Below, one piece after another: positions 30,330 through 43,081 of a DNA stretch of 64,000 nucleotides. The translations under genes were made by a program, and so were the position numbers. Numbering within the stretch: the stretch's first letter is position 1; each line of letters begins with the position of its first letter. The notes under the pieces were generated by a model. The model made no database searches, was not told the origin of the DNA, and saw nothing but the letters and a program-made list of their open reading frames with translations. The stretch comes from Allodiplogaster sudhausi (taxonomy: Eukaryota > Nematoda > Chromadorea > Rhabditida > Diplogasteridae), in contig CALZFC010000029.1 of the NCBI GenBank assembly GCA_945643635.1, forward strand, positions 1,000,001 to 1,064,000. Reading direction: 5' to 3'.

Positions 30330-32088
30330 TTAGGCTCTATTATATGGCCGTAATTCGAACGACGTTGAGACGTTGACGTTATTGCGGCACGTCAGCCATC
30401 GAAATAGGTCGCGAGTAAACTTTCGATAGCTAGGAGAAGTAAGTATTATTGTCAACGATTGCGCCTACGAGTGAAGCGAGTAGACGACCATGGCGGCAGC
30501 CGCAAGATCTAATTGTAAGAAGATTATTTTTTTACAAGTACAAAAATAATTACAAATAACTGGTTTGAGGTGATAAAAATCATATAAATTCACACGAAAA
30601 AGGCTTATATATGCATATATGTATGTATGTATATAGACGCACCGTCATTCTCAATTTTTAATGTGAGCATTGCAAGGATATTGACCATTGGAAAAGCGAC
30701 AAAGAATAACGGCACGCAGACCTAAAAGAAGCAGAGATTCTTAGACGATCGATCAAAATAATCAAAACCTGAACCTAGGATCAAAATCAAAATAGTCAAC
30801 TTAAAAACAAAAGGCCAAAAATGTCAAAGCCAAAATTTGACATTCGTCTTTTTCAGAATTCAAGTATGAAGCAATTCACAGCAGACCGTTGCAAGAAGGC
30901 TATAGAAAAGTCGCTTTTGAAGGGCAAGTAGTGCATCGGACATTTTGACTGAGGAGGATGTAGAGCGGATGATGTGACGCATGTGAAGGCTCATTGCAGT
31001 GACAGCGACAGAGTCGAAGGAGACACAGCCGGAAATGGCACCTACAAATGTATAATGATGCTGACTTGTTTCTTCAATGTTGATCTGGTCAGTAGACTGA
31101 AAAACAATAGAAAGAAGTTTGCTATAATAATGATGTTCTGCCCACTGAAACCTGCAAAAATGAACAAAAACGCTGTACATTTAACGGAGAAATATTCAAA
31201 ATAGAAATGTATGTATGTATTTATATAAAATAGTCAAAATTCGCAAATAAGCAAGCTTATCAATTATTTTGCCATAAAAACTCACTCGTTAGCAAGTAGC
31301 TTTGCACTTGATCGAGGCAGAGAAATTGCTCGACTTCAAAGTTGGTGAGATTTTCAAATGCCTGCGAGGAACATATGTATCTACTATTCTATTGATTACG
31401 AGGAAAATAAATCTACCTCACCATCAATTATTACTGACATAATCAGATGAGCGTTCAGCAGACATTGGGTGACAGAGGAGTAAGCTAGCAACAATAACTG
31501 ATGCCATTAAACCAGTGGGAATACAATAAACGCCGATTTGATAGCCGCCATCGTGAGCCGGGCAATTGGAGATGCTTAATGACACGAACAATCAGACACG
31601 CACGGATAAGAAACGAAACTTACTTGGTGTCGGCAGATGAAGCAGTATACCAAAATAAGGAGACCAGCTTGTATGAGAACAAGTGCAAAAACCTTAAATC
31701 CTGATTTCTTTTTTGTGAAGCCAACCAAACCAACATACATATCTTGCTAATGTAAGTCTCCACATTGTCGGAAACTTGAAGGGGCTATCGACGTAAATGC
31801 AGCGCATAGGAGGGACGAAAGTGAGGCGGGCGAAGACATCAAATGTGATGTCGTTAACGATTTGTATGAGCTTACAGTCAAAAAAGATGTTAGAAGACGG
31901 GAGGATAAGCACAACAAATATTCACATACCACAATGGCCGCTAGAAGAAATCGATAAGCGCCGATCCTTTGATCGCTGTACCTAAGGATGGCGACGGCTG
32001 CGAGGACGTTGAGAGCGACGCTGGGAACGCAGATTGTTGTGTGCAGCACACGCAACGAGTGCAGCAGAGCACGCGGGAACTCACGCAT
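30330..32088 (-). pseudogene. 7TM chemoreceptor gene (Str/Srh-like superfamily) with one nonsense codon
   Basis: Minus-strand exons rebuild most of a nematode serpentine receptor. 32,088-31,930 holds TM1 and start of TM2 (VALNVLAAVAILRYSD, YRFLLAAIV). 31,870-about 31,740 follows. 31,700-31,624 holds TM3 (VFALVLIQAGLLILVYCF). An exon from 31,574 follows. About 31,090-30,887 holds TM5 (FVGAISGCVSFDSVAVTAM) and the conserved LLALQKRLFYSLLAT entering TM6. 30,721-30,643 holds TM6 (VCVPLFFVAFPMVNILAML). 30,508-30,330 holds TM7 (AAAAMVVYSLHS) and the SPSYRKFTRDLFRW tail. An in-frame TAG at 30,465-30,467 interrupts TM7 exactly at the conserved HxxxNSL-type motif, with the same frame continuing on both sides. 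The exon 2/3 junction phase is unresolved. Such receptors detect odorants in sensory cilia. Confidence 0.65.
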
Positions 32089-32777
32089 TGTACTTTCTTA
32101 ATCTTTATTGCAGGAAGAAAATGATATTTATTCAGTTTCACGTCAAAGTTCACATCAATAATATGAATGGATGAGAATTTCAATGAATTTATTGTTGCCT
32201 CAGAAGCACTGGAAACTGATTATAATGAAGAATTTTACACTTAACGAATTTCAATGTGTTAATTTCAATTTGTGCACGACGGGAGAATGTGATTTATACG
32301 AAGGATCACACAGAAAAAATATTCGTAGTTTGTAGCGCGTGCCCAAAAGATTGAGGAAGAATTCGTGAAATGGGCGCCGCGGCGCCGAAATTTTTACGAA
32401 TTCGATGTACAGTAAGAATTCGTAATCTGCGCGGCCGGCTGCCGGCAACTTGCCTGATCCGTCTTGCATTTCAATATGATTCAGTCTCTCCACCACCTAC
32501 CCTTACAAATACTTTACTTACAATTAGGCTGATTATTATTCTTCTCTTGGGAACCAGTCGTCAAGCTCGAATTAGCTTTCCTGTCTCTCTCTCTCTCTCA
32601 CTCTATTTCTCTCTCCCCTTTTCCTCTCTCTCTCTTCCCCTTTTTTCTCTCTCTCTCTCTCTTTATTCTAATAGCTGCGAAACCGAAGATCCATTTGCAG
32701 TTTACTGTAATGAAAAATAAGCAAAACATGAGAAAGAGAGGCACGGAGGGGGACAGAGAGAGACATAGAGAGAACAC

Positions 32778-32817
<40 letters not shown>

Positions 32818-33456
32818 AGAGAGAGAAAGATAGAGTGAGACAAAGTGTTGTCGAACTTGGAAAAGTCACCATTGTTCCGTTTTTTTAACCAGTCCGTTCA
32901 ATCAAAATTGCGAACTCTAGTTCAAGGGCGCAGAAATATGGTCAGACGTACAACATGCGAACAATGTTTTCTATTGTAATACGTTGCTGTTTGCATTTGC
33001 TTTTTATGTTCATATCAATGTTTCTTTTGCATATTTTATTTTTGAGAAGAGAACATATGCTTTTAGGCTGTTTGCCGTCGATGTCGTACCGAGGGAAGCA
33101 AGCAGATGAGCAGAGCAAGACTACGTCGGGCACACTTGTTCAAGACGGCCACCGAGCTGTTCTTTGGTTATTGTTTTTAAGCTATAGTTTCCATTAGGGG
33201 TTAAACGTAATACAATAAAGTATTCAAAAATGAAACTCGGTTTTTAAGTGATAATTGAAGTGCGAAGGCTCGGAAGCCTGTCGATGATCATGCGAGGTTA
33301 TTCCAGCAGCCCGTAATAGAACCGCCTTTTACTTTAGGGTTGGGCAATATACGAGTTCTTTTTTTAAAAATTATATTAAATACAAAGATTGCAAAATCGT
33401 GAAAGACCGAGAAATGTCATCTCGCTTCAGAGAGTTTCCGAATGGTCCACACCCAA
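32089..33456. other. Gene-free stretch with CT/GA microsatellites
   Basis: CT-rich 32,580-32,665 and GA-rich 32,780-32,830 flank a patch repeated from 29,388-29,536. No protein frame outside low-complexity sequence looks real. Confidence 0.5.
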
Positions 33457-33600
33457 ACGGATCACAGGTTAGCTAAATTATCGACTTTTGTGAACTTTAT
33501 TTTAATTTAATTCTATTTCACTGTTGTTTTGTCACTGAAATGCCAAACACAGTGAAATATTCCGTTCACAAAAGTAAGATAATTAGCTAACTTAATCCGT
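33457..33600. repeat. MITE-like inverted repeat, 144 bp
   Basis: Arms 33,457-33,495 and about 33,564-33,600 share GTTAGCTAA(A)TTAT and CTTTTGTGAAC in inverted orientation. A GA microsatellite follows at 33,612-33,670 and another at 33,740-33,815. 33,830-34,090 contains nothing I recognise. Confidence 0.6.
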
Positions 33601-33607
33601 AGGATGG

Positions 33608-33650
<43 letters not shown>

Positions 33651-34094
33651 GATAGAGAGAGAGAGAGAGAAATCGATAGAAACAAATTTTTTCTTGAGAA
33701 AGCTGCGAAATTAAGTGCGATTTTAAACCGGATAAAAGGTGAGAGAGAGAGAGAGAGCGAGAGAGAGCGAGAGAGAGCGAGAGAGAGCGAGAGAGCGAGC
33801 GAGAAAGAGCGAGAGAATGAAGGAGAGGGTGTGTCACAAGGCAAGCTAATTAGATATCAAAAAAGAGTGGTAATTAACATCGAAAATTGTCCGAGAATAT
33901 TAAAAAAAAAAATGGCAAGCGCTTGCGATGTCCGCCAGGAAGCGGCGTCTTTTTACGAATACTTCCTCGCATACACACTAATTCTTCCTGCATCTTTTAC
34001 GAATAGTATTAGTGTGTTGCTAATCATGCTAATATATTAGTGTCTCATTTCGTGAAATATCACGAATATTTTTTCTGTGTGATGCTCGCTCGTA

Positions 34095-34846
34095 TCTTAT
34101 TAACTCTACATGAACTAACAGCATAACATCTCAAGATTGCACTGCTTGGAAGTGGCAAAGAATGTTGAAGAAAGTCTCATTTTTGAGTTTGCTTGCTGGC
34201 ATAGGAATGGCAACAAGGAAAGGCGTGTCTCACGTATTCTATGTAATTAGAGTTACATTGTGATAAGTTCATTCAGCGTGAAATAACGGCAGCGGAAATG
34301 GCTTCCCAGAAAATTGACTTTTCAAAGATCTTTAGGGCACTTTTCCGGTACTCCATCTAAACAGTAAATAGTGGCTGATACGGCATGTAATCTATATGTA
34401 TACCAGTGCCGGAAAAGTGCCCTGAGGAGCTGTGAAAAGTCAATTTTCTGGAAGGCCATTTCCGCAACTGTTATTTCTCGCTGATTGAACTTGTGTTATA
34501 TGCCATTCTATAGCTTTCGCTTAGACGAACAACTTTCTCATACATAAATTTATGATGAGTGGCTTGTTCGATCTACTTTTTTGGGTACGAATTTGATTTT
34601 ACCGTCAATTTACACTTTTTGGTGGATACATTTATTTCAATAGAGCGCAAGCATAGCTATCGGTCTCCTCTCTCATCTTATTAACTCTACATGAACTAAC
34701 AGCATGACATCTCAAGATTGCACTGTTTGGAAGAAGGCAAATAATGTTGAAGAAAGTCTCATGTTTGAGTTCGCCTGCTGGAATAAGAATGTCAACAAGG
34801 AAAGACGAGTCGCACGTATTCTATGTAATTAGAGTGACATTGTGAA
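34095..34846. repeat. 170-bp direct repeats around a foldback element
   Basis: 34,095-34,264 and 34,676-34,846 are direct copies (roughly nine of ten bases alike). Immediately after the first copy lies a foldback with 82-bp arms (34,267-34,348 and 34,409-34,490, a few mismatches) around a 60-bp loop. The first repeat plus foldback plus second repeat looks like a small insertion into a duplicated segment. No coding frame is present. Confidence 0.7.
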
Positions 34847-37800
34847 GATAGAAATGCTACGCGCCACATGGCAGGAGTGAGAGGTGAGAGATGCCGAGCA
34901 CGTTGAGATAACTCTATAAAATACATGGACAGCTTATGGTTAGGGCTACCTCTACAATAAATTATATGCTAGAAAAGTTATTCATCGGAAAATAATTTTT
35001 GAACATGAATTTTTCCATTCAATACATGCAATTATGTATAGCCTATCGTCGCCTTCAAAACGCAGAGAGAATGTACAATTCGGTGGATGGCAATAAGAAT
35101 CACTGACACATACATAATTGTACATACCGTATTTTCTCTATTAGTACCCCGGAAGTACAATTTTTCAATACCCCTGCGGGGGATGGGCACTATTAGAGGT
35201 AGGGGTTCTACTAGAGGGACTATTTTTCAATGTGAAACACCAAAACTCTGATAAAAATATTTTCTTCTCAAAAAAAGAATAATCGTAAAAAAATAAGTAT
35301 AAAACAATTGTTCTAACGTTATTGAACTATGTCTTAGACTAATTCGAACAAAAACTAGATGTTAATTATTTAGTGAAGGTCTTTTAATAATGTATAATAA
35401 AATAATCTCAATTAAAATGTTTATGGCGAATCCTCCTCACTTTTAATTATACAAATTGACTTTGTGGCATTTTTAAAGGAGCTGTCCATGGAGATTACAA
35501 TGTTACTGAATTTTTTGTTAACACTATCCGGTCCAACAAGAAACATCATTAGGAAAAGTGAGAATGCGTCCTGAAGGGGCCCTGAGGAGAAAAACCACAT
35601 TTTCCCCACGCCGTACTGTAGAATTTAGGGAGTGACGTCATCACCCCTTGCCTATTTTGTCCGCATGCACTCCCTCATTCTACCAGAAAGAAGGTGAAAA
35701 CTAGGTGCGAAGCGGCAAGCCACGCTTGAGATTCGAGGGAAGAGAAGAGAGGCAGAGAGAAAAAGGCTCACAAAGTCTAGCTTGTAGTGATGGATACTGT
35801 GCTAGCATACCGCCAAAACTTTTTACAATATCTTGCGCGAATTCAAACGTTAGTTCTGCACAAGCGGCTTTCAAACTCCATGGATAGTTCCTTTAAGATA
35901 TCCAAATGTAAGGTTTTTTTTTTAAGATAAATTGCTTTTTTCTTCTACTTTTTGATTACTAGTGACCCTCTGGCTTATTGAAATCAGCGGCATCTGACGT
36001 ATGGGCATCCCAAGCTCTTCATTACACTTTGTATTGCGATTGAAGATCGAGTTTAATCTCATCGATCATTCATCTTATATACTCATGTTCTGGCGAACAA
36101 TTCTCTCGTCTATTTTCACTCCTTGCTGGAAAGCTCACTTCGGATTGTGGTTACTGCACCGTCCTTGTCTACATATGTACATATGTACTTCTTGTTGCTT
36201 TTGCTGGCATTTGCATACTATTGTCATTTTAGAAGCAGCGAGTTAAATTAAAGGAGGCGAAAACTCAAAATTTTTGCTATTAGGATGATTCTGTGACTGT
36301 GTCCGGATTGAGCTTGCGAAGGCATCAGCAAAGAGCCAATGTTCTAAACTAAAAGTTAAAGGAGTATTTTTCATCTGAAACGCGTTGCCTGAACCTAAGG
36401 GAATAATAGTGTGTTAAGCAGAACTCTAAATGTAAACAGTTGTCGCCAACTAAATTTCGGCCTAAAACGCTTGTCGGGGCAGAGTTGACCAGCGAGGGGT
36501 GAAATATGGTTTCCATATGCCGTGAAATATATACCGACACATGCAGGATTCACTACCGGACGCAAATCGCCAATTTAAAATTGTCCAGGAAAATGCTTGC
36601 TTTACGATCTTGACAAATTTGCAGGATCACATTGCTTAAACCTATCGTACTATATGATCGGCCATTTAGGAGTTAACGGGTTTAAGCCTCCTCTAAGAAC
36701 TTCACATTATAAATTTATTTATTAACTTTTATTATATGCAGATATGAATTTATAATATTTAACAATATGACTTGCTCTGATGAATGTGTTGAATAAATGC
36801 AAACTGGAAAAGGTATTTTTCAGTGTTTTTCAATCATAGGTTTTCAAGTGCGGGTGACCAGCCTGCAGGTGAGCACCCAGGAAAAGAGCGTCTGTCTGAT
36901 AGGAATAAGCGTGAAGATAAAGCTGGCTGTACCCAATCGGTCAGGGCAATTTGGATACAAACATTTCTGCGAGTGGTTGAGTGATAAATAGGTTTAATGT
37001 GGAATGAGCGAAGAATTAGAAGGAACAGGATATTGGCATCGACAAGTGCACATTCTTCCTGCTTGAAATAATACGCTCGGCTTTTGTTAGCAGGACATAA
37101 AGATTACCTTAACAGGCGAAATGAAAGATAATTTACATTTCGGTCGAGAGAAAGCTGATGACTACCTTGTGTCGGTCATTACACTGGGAACTATGTATAT
37201 GGAAGATACAGACTGCTTATCAACTTGTATATCTATCCTATGTTTATCGTTTCTAAGAGGTCCAAAACAGACATGTTGTTGATGTAGAGTGCAGACGAAG
37301 CGAGACCACTTCCGCGTTCATCGCGGCGAAGATTCTCTCTTCCTAAAGCTGCGGAGATATAGGCTGATACCGACAAGCTCTCTTATGCACATGCAAAGGA
37401 GCGAGCAAAAAGAAGTGGCCTTGGAAAGGCGGCCGAACTCGTGCTACTCTGAATACATGTCAAATGCAGTCAAGTTATCTTGCATAAAAAGCCCTCTCAC
37501 TCTCAGTCTCTTCTTACCGTAATCTTCACCATTGCCACAGTCTTTGAGTCTCATTTTAACCTTAGCCTCAATTGTTGTGTGCTGGATATGGAAACAAAGG
37601 TGCATTTTTTAAACCATAGTTGCAACATTTCGCTGATACTAAACCTCCTTTTTATTATCGAATTATTTCGAAGTTATCGTAAAGTAATCGCTAACATCAA
37701 ATTTACTTGGTTTTTTCTCACAATCAGCGGTTTTACATTAGCTAAAGTCAAAAATCTTCCATTACGGCAGGTGTGTGAGCCTTGATATAATCCCATTTTT

Positions 37801-38818
37801 TTATTTAAGCATAGTAATTTGTGGATTAATCTCCCCATATCGTGTAGTAATGTATTTAATCTCAACAGGAAGAAAAACAGCTGGAATGGTCCGCTCGGAA
37901 TTCACTAGATGACCGCCCGAATGTTAGTTGACACGCAGGACGACTCGAAATAGCTTACTGTAGCTGGCCCATCTTACTAGTAATAAAACTGTCTTCAAAG
38001 CGTTTTTATACAATAATTCGGCCGTATTGTGCGATTCTTCTTTTATTTTTGTTTTTCTCGCACTCGATTACCCCACAACAATGCTTAACTGAATTTTAAT
38101 TTCGTTAAAAAAAATGATCTGCGGTCGCTATCTTTATGTATAATTGTGCGATTATCACAGAGACTGTAAAGTGTTTTCATCGTTAAAAATATATTTATAT
38201 GTACATATTTGTAGGCAAATATACTTTCAAAATCACTTTTTTAAAATTATAAATACATGTAAACGAAACAGTTAATTAGAAGATGCTGCCGGCCGCTAGC
38301 CTGGCCTCGGCTCTCCTTGCACTTCAACTGCTGACTGCTCACTCATCGAAGGAAGATGGGATTCCGGCAGCTTGCGGAAAGATTACAAAGAGTTAGACTC
38401 GTTTGCTTCTCCTGCATCATCTTAGATCCAAAACGCTTGATAGCAATATTTTTTTTAGACGGCTATGCAGATATCGTAACATGTTTACCTTATGTAGTAC
38501 ACCGGAATAAATCAATGAATCAATCAATCAATGTTTTCAACAACAACACCGAAGTTACAACGTTAATTAAGCAGGAGAGTATATATGCTAAATGAAAATG
38601 CTATACTTGATGTTTAGCTGGGAATGGCAGCGTCGCCATAGACAGTACTCTCTGCTGCCAGCCATGGCTCAATGATGCGATGCTCACAATCCTATCGCAG
38701 CCAAATGTCGAGAATATGAAAGAACGACAAATGGCACTGGTCAATCTATTTTTGATTTTGCTGAATATAATTTGTAATCTTTGAAATCTATCTTTATCAC
38801 ACTCTCTTTCTCATGCGA

Positions 38819-38858
<40 letters not shown>

Positions 38859-38870
38859 AATCATCATTGA
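34847..38870. other. Largely gene-free region with one TACCGTATTTTCTC repeat end
   Basis: A TACCGTATTTTCTCTATTAGT end starts at 35,125 and matches MITE ends at 50,953 and 59,555. No matching right end was found within 1 kb, so it is truncated or longer. Short reading frames across 35.4-38.6 kb have no motif I can support. A CT run occupies 38,819-38,856. Confidence 0.4.
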
Positions 38871-38879
38871 ATATTTCAG

Positions 38880-39370
38880 GAGTTGACACACGCGCTCTCT
38901 TCGATCTACTCAAATGGCTTCACTCTCAAGAGCATCGTCTCCCACAGCGAATTTGACATTGCTGACTCCCTCATCTCGTAGAATGACCTCTGCAAAATCC
39001 AGCACGACCAGCTGCACATTGTCGTCTACGCTGTTCCGGTAGACGTTTTAAATAACAAAAAAATCGATATATTTATGGAATTTTTAAAAATGCGAAAATT
39101 AAAGCAACTATTTAATGTTCAGCAATAATGGTAATAGTACTGTTTCTAAACTTTGAAATGTTCCAAGACAAAGCCCTGGGATGCCCCGGTCGTCTACGAG
39201 GAAGCCAAGAAGGTCGTAGACGAGGAAGACAACGAAGAATCACCGGAAATGCGCTGCAATAACGACGCTCTTCGTGATGGAATTCAAGAGCACGCTGAAG
39301 TTCTTCTCAACACCGACGAGGAGACTTCGACACGCAAAGTTGTTCAAATCGCTAAAGAAAAGAAAGTGGG
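38880..39370 (+). pseudogene. Two exon-like segments of an unidentified host gene, one with a stop
   Basis: 38,880-39,040 follows a TTTCAG acceptor and encodes a protein-like stretch (ELTHALSSIYSNGFTLKSIV, then FDIADSLIS) interrupted by TAG at 38,979-38,981 before continuing (NDLCKIQHDQLHIVVYAVP) to a GTAGAC donor. A second segment from 39,167 encodes TKPWDAPVVYEEAKKVVDEE and a further acidic region. I do not recognise the protein. The degenerate transposon starts 250 bp downstream, so disruption by that insertion is possible. Confidence 0.35.
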
Positions 39371-39875
39371 AAAAGATCTTAACTTTGTACATATGTACAT
39401 ATGTATGTACTGTACTGCTCAACGGCGTGTTGGGTTTCGAACCTGCGACACCGAAATACCATTTGAGAACGCAACAATTGAACCGTATATCATGAAAATG
39501 CGAATTTCACAAATTTTCAAGATTTTTCTTAACGGGATTAGTGAAGAAAAATTCAGGGATCTCAATTTGATATGTGATTTGCCTGAAAACGCTTTCTACA
39601 ACAAGATATTCCGCTTGGCCTCTGGTTTTTCCGAATGAGCCTTATTAGGCTGGAGTCGAAACTCGAGCCTAACTTAAAACATTTCGTACCTAGCGAAGGT
39701 TCTTTATATCCTAATCATTTTTGGTGAGTTACTACAGTAATGTAGTGTGTTGGTCTGAGGTTCGCGAAATGCAACTTTTATGCTCAGAGAAATAAAGCGT
39801 AGCAACTGTACCCATCTTTTCTTGTCGTTTATGTCGTTATGTTCTGTAATATTTTGCATTTTTTTCCAGTAAGCT

Positions 39876-40001
39876 TGATGGAGAGGCGGTTTAACAACGG
39901 GAGTTATCGCCGCAATCGAGTGAGAGATGCGATCAGCCGTGCAGAAGAAGTTTTTGGCGAATCAAGTCGTGCTTCGAAGAGGAAGATGGCGGATGGATTA
40001 G

Positions 40002-40032
<31 letters not shown>

Positions 40033-42965
40033 GGATATCGTTGGCTCGGAACATGAAGAGTGGAGCAACGACGAGGATTTGGCGGATGAGCAAGAGCCTT
40101 CAGAAGATGCTTGTAAGTTATTTTATTTGTTTCTTATTTTGTTTTCATTTTTTATTGTTCCTTTTCGGCATTTTTTTATACTTTTTTAAATGGCTATTAT
40201 TGTATTGTGCTCACTTTTTTACGCAATGCTTTTCATTCAGTTACTTCCACTAGCCGTCTCGCGGACACGCCTTCTGAAGTCTTAGGGCAACTGCAACATC
40301 TCATCGACAGCGCTTTCAGCAAATCCAGTCACTTTGGTGTATAATCATTCGAGAATGCTTCGGATGTACAGTAATGTAATTTGTGTTGTATGGTCAGGCT
40401 TGAAGTTGTACTTTTCCTGCCACTCTACTCCACACGAAGCGTTTATGAGAACATTTCTTAATAATAGGGCACATCTCGCGCACACTCTAATTATTTGTGC
40501 TCGATGTGCTCTTGACATTGCGAGGTTTGCGTTCATTGCCTTCATTTGAATTAGCATAGCTTTTTTTTCGCAGATGTTCATGCATTGACGGCCCGGCTAA
40601 GTCAACAGTTACGCTGGCGGATATTACTCAAATAGTGAATCGACTTTTGAGCGCGCACTATTCCCACATTAGCCATCTCCACGACGCTATTGCGTCGGGT
40701 TTCATTCTGAGTACTCCGCTCTCTTGGCCGTACTTTCAGCAAAGAGTGAAAAGTACTGGCAGTACAGTTCAGCCATTGAGTTTTGTCTCAAGTTGGGATG
40801 GCGTAAAATTGAAAGGGCACTCAAGGTTAGATAGTGTGCTCATGCATAGTATATAAGTTGCGAATTATTTAAATTAAGACAAAAATGTTGGCCTCTGGGA
40901 CTCATGTCGCTAGACTTGGATGATGGTCACCGCGCTAGGGAGGGATCAGTTGCCTTGGCTGCCATTTACTTCGGCGACATTGAACCATCTACAGCACTCC
41001 ACGATAGGCTGCTTCGATACGTTGTAAACGAGCTCGAAGGGTATCGGTTTTGGAATGGAATCGAAATTGACTCCAAAGTTGTAACATCTGCTTGTGATGA
41101 CCCGGTAAAAGCAACATATCTTGAAATAAGCCTAGCAAATGGATAACATAGGCGCGACGTAAGATCTTCGGTATGCGTCATCACTCTTCAAGTGGCTCTT
41201 GTTTCTACTGTTTCGATACTGGGACAAGGGTGAAACTTCATCCGCCAGGAACAGCAAGTTGGATTTAGGAGTTCTTGTTATAAACATCTGTTAATCATTT
41301 TTCACATGTGTTGGTCGGTCATCGAGAGGAATTGGGCCATTGCCAAAAAACTGCGGATTCCACTGTGGCTCTGAGTATTCCTACGCTCATTCAGTAATGG
41401 AAATGCACCATTCTCCGGTAGACTGGCTTCATACCGTACAAGAAGGGGCTATGAGTAATATTGTCCAAGGTTGTTTTATTCAGTGATAAGACATTAAAAG
41501 AACAGTTGACCCTCGTGTTCCAGAAGTCGTCGGTTATGTGTTGCAGAACACACTATCCCGTCATGCTGCTTTCAGCGCTGACGCCAAAACAGTTTGGGAA
41601 AAACGTAGTTTAGAGGAAAATTCAAACGAAATTACGTAGTTGTAGGTCAAGGAATTGCTGGCCAGTTCGAGGCTCCCTTCATTTTGTCGACCACTTCCGA
41701 GATCACTTACCGAATGCACGGGCGGAGAAAAGGAGGGCGTATGTTCTAGTGGTAGATTATTATAGGTGGGATTAGGTATTTGTACTTTTTGCAGGTCTTT
41801 AATGGAGTTGTTGTCCCTCTGGCGATGACCTTAGGTGTCTCTGCCGTTGGATCATTGATCAGCTTGACCCTGCACGCTATAAATCAGGTTAGGATTCAAG
41901 GTTAGAATTAAAGCACATCTCGTATTTGAGGAAATGGTCTGCCCACATAACTCTTGCGACTTGAGTATGCCTGCAAGAGTTAGGACTCTTTGTCAAGGGC
42001 TAGCTCAAGCTGTGGGAGAGCATTGCGAATTCCTGCTCACTGGAATCAAGTGGCATGTCTGTACATTTCACCTTTTTTCCCATTTCCATTTCACTTTTGT
42101 CATTTAGACCATATGCTTCCATCTCCCCGATCTGATTGACGCGATGGGCAGCCAGTATCCCCTATCGACCATCTCATTCGAGCATCTAAATTTCGTGATG
42201 CAGAAATGTCTTAACTTGCACGTCACGCGCAACGTGGGAGGATTTATGCTTAAAAAGTTAGCTAGGAAAGTTCATATTTGAATTTTAACATGAAATTGTT
42301 CTATTTCACTATTTCAGTACTGCGTTACTTCAACAGCTGCGTCTGGAAGTGAAGCGACGAGCAGATGATGGAGATACGAAGCTGTGGAGATCGACCCCCC
42401 GTTGAAGTACCTGTGTGAGCGACTACACATTGATGTGCCTCGTTTGATTGCAGTTCCAAGCGAAGATAAGGTACGACATAGGGTAAAACATTGACAGAAT
42501 CGTGCCTTTATTAGATCCCACCTCATATTCGGGCTGTCAAGCACCACGATGACTTGTTTGCCCTTCCCATATCGTTTGCGGCCGGAGATACTGCAGCTTC
42601 CAGACCGGCTCTTATGACGATAGCTATCTTTTCTATAGACACACTTATACAATTCGTTACGGAAAAATTCTAGGGTTTCTTTTGGCAGGGCAGATGGGAG
42701 ATAGGGTTGTCCTCTCTAGACTTAGGATCGGAAAGGGACATAGTGGTACTCTTATTCGGTCGCTTGCTTCCTTGGGACTAGATTACCAATTCCGACAACT
42801 TACGGAGCAGCTTTGTGATGTTCGGTACGGAGGAGTTGTGCTCCCTTCCCACGAAGAAATTGTTGAGATTCCCTTGAAAGAGATAATTGGCCATGCTATT
42901 GTCATTGAAATGAAGGAAAAGTCTATTATTTTGCCTTATGCTCGTCGCGCGATGCTGTCATGAGA
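39876..42965 (+). pseudogene. Transposase-like multi-exon gene of the 39.6-45.2 kb element, degraded
   Basis: The first exon (39,876-40,111) encodes MERRFNNGSYRRNRVRDAIS and an acidic Glu-rich tract. The next (40,241-40,338) splices in phase. From 40,570, exons need frame changes. Motifs suggestive of a CACTA/KDZ-type transposase: SCFYCFDTGTRVKLHPPG (near 41,205), SPVDWLHTVQEGAMSNI (near 41,415; the usual position of the D-MH motif), and HLPDLIDAM...ISFEHLNFVMQKCLN (42,125-42,215; the typical HLP...FE.xN block). The last segment (42,682-42,963) is an open stretch with regular secondary structure. Family assignment is from motif memory and the reading frame is broken. Confidence 0.4.
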
Positions 42966-43081
42966 TAAATTGCTGACTGTTTATATGAATTGGGTCTTTT
43001 CTTGAAGTTTCCAAGCTTTAATTGCTTTCGAAGGTACCTTAATTACGCTCTCTAACACATTTTAGCACTTTTCAAGTCAGA

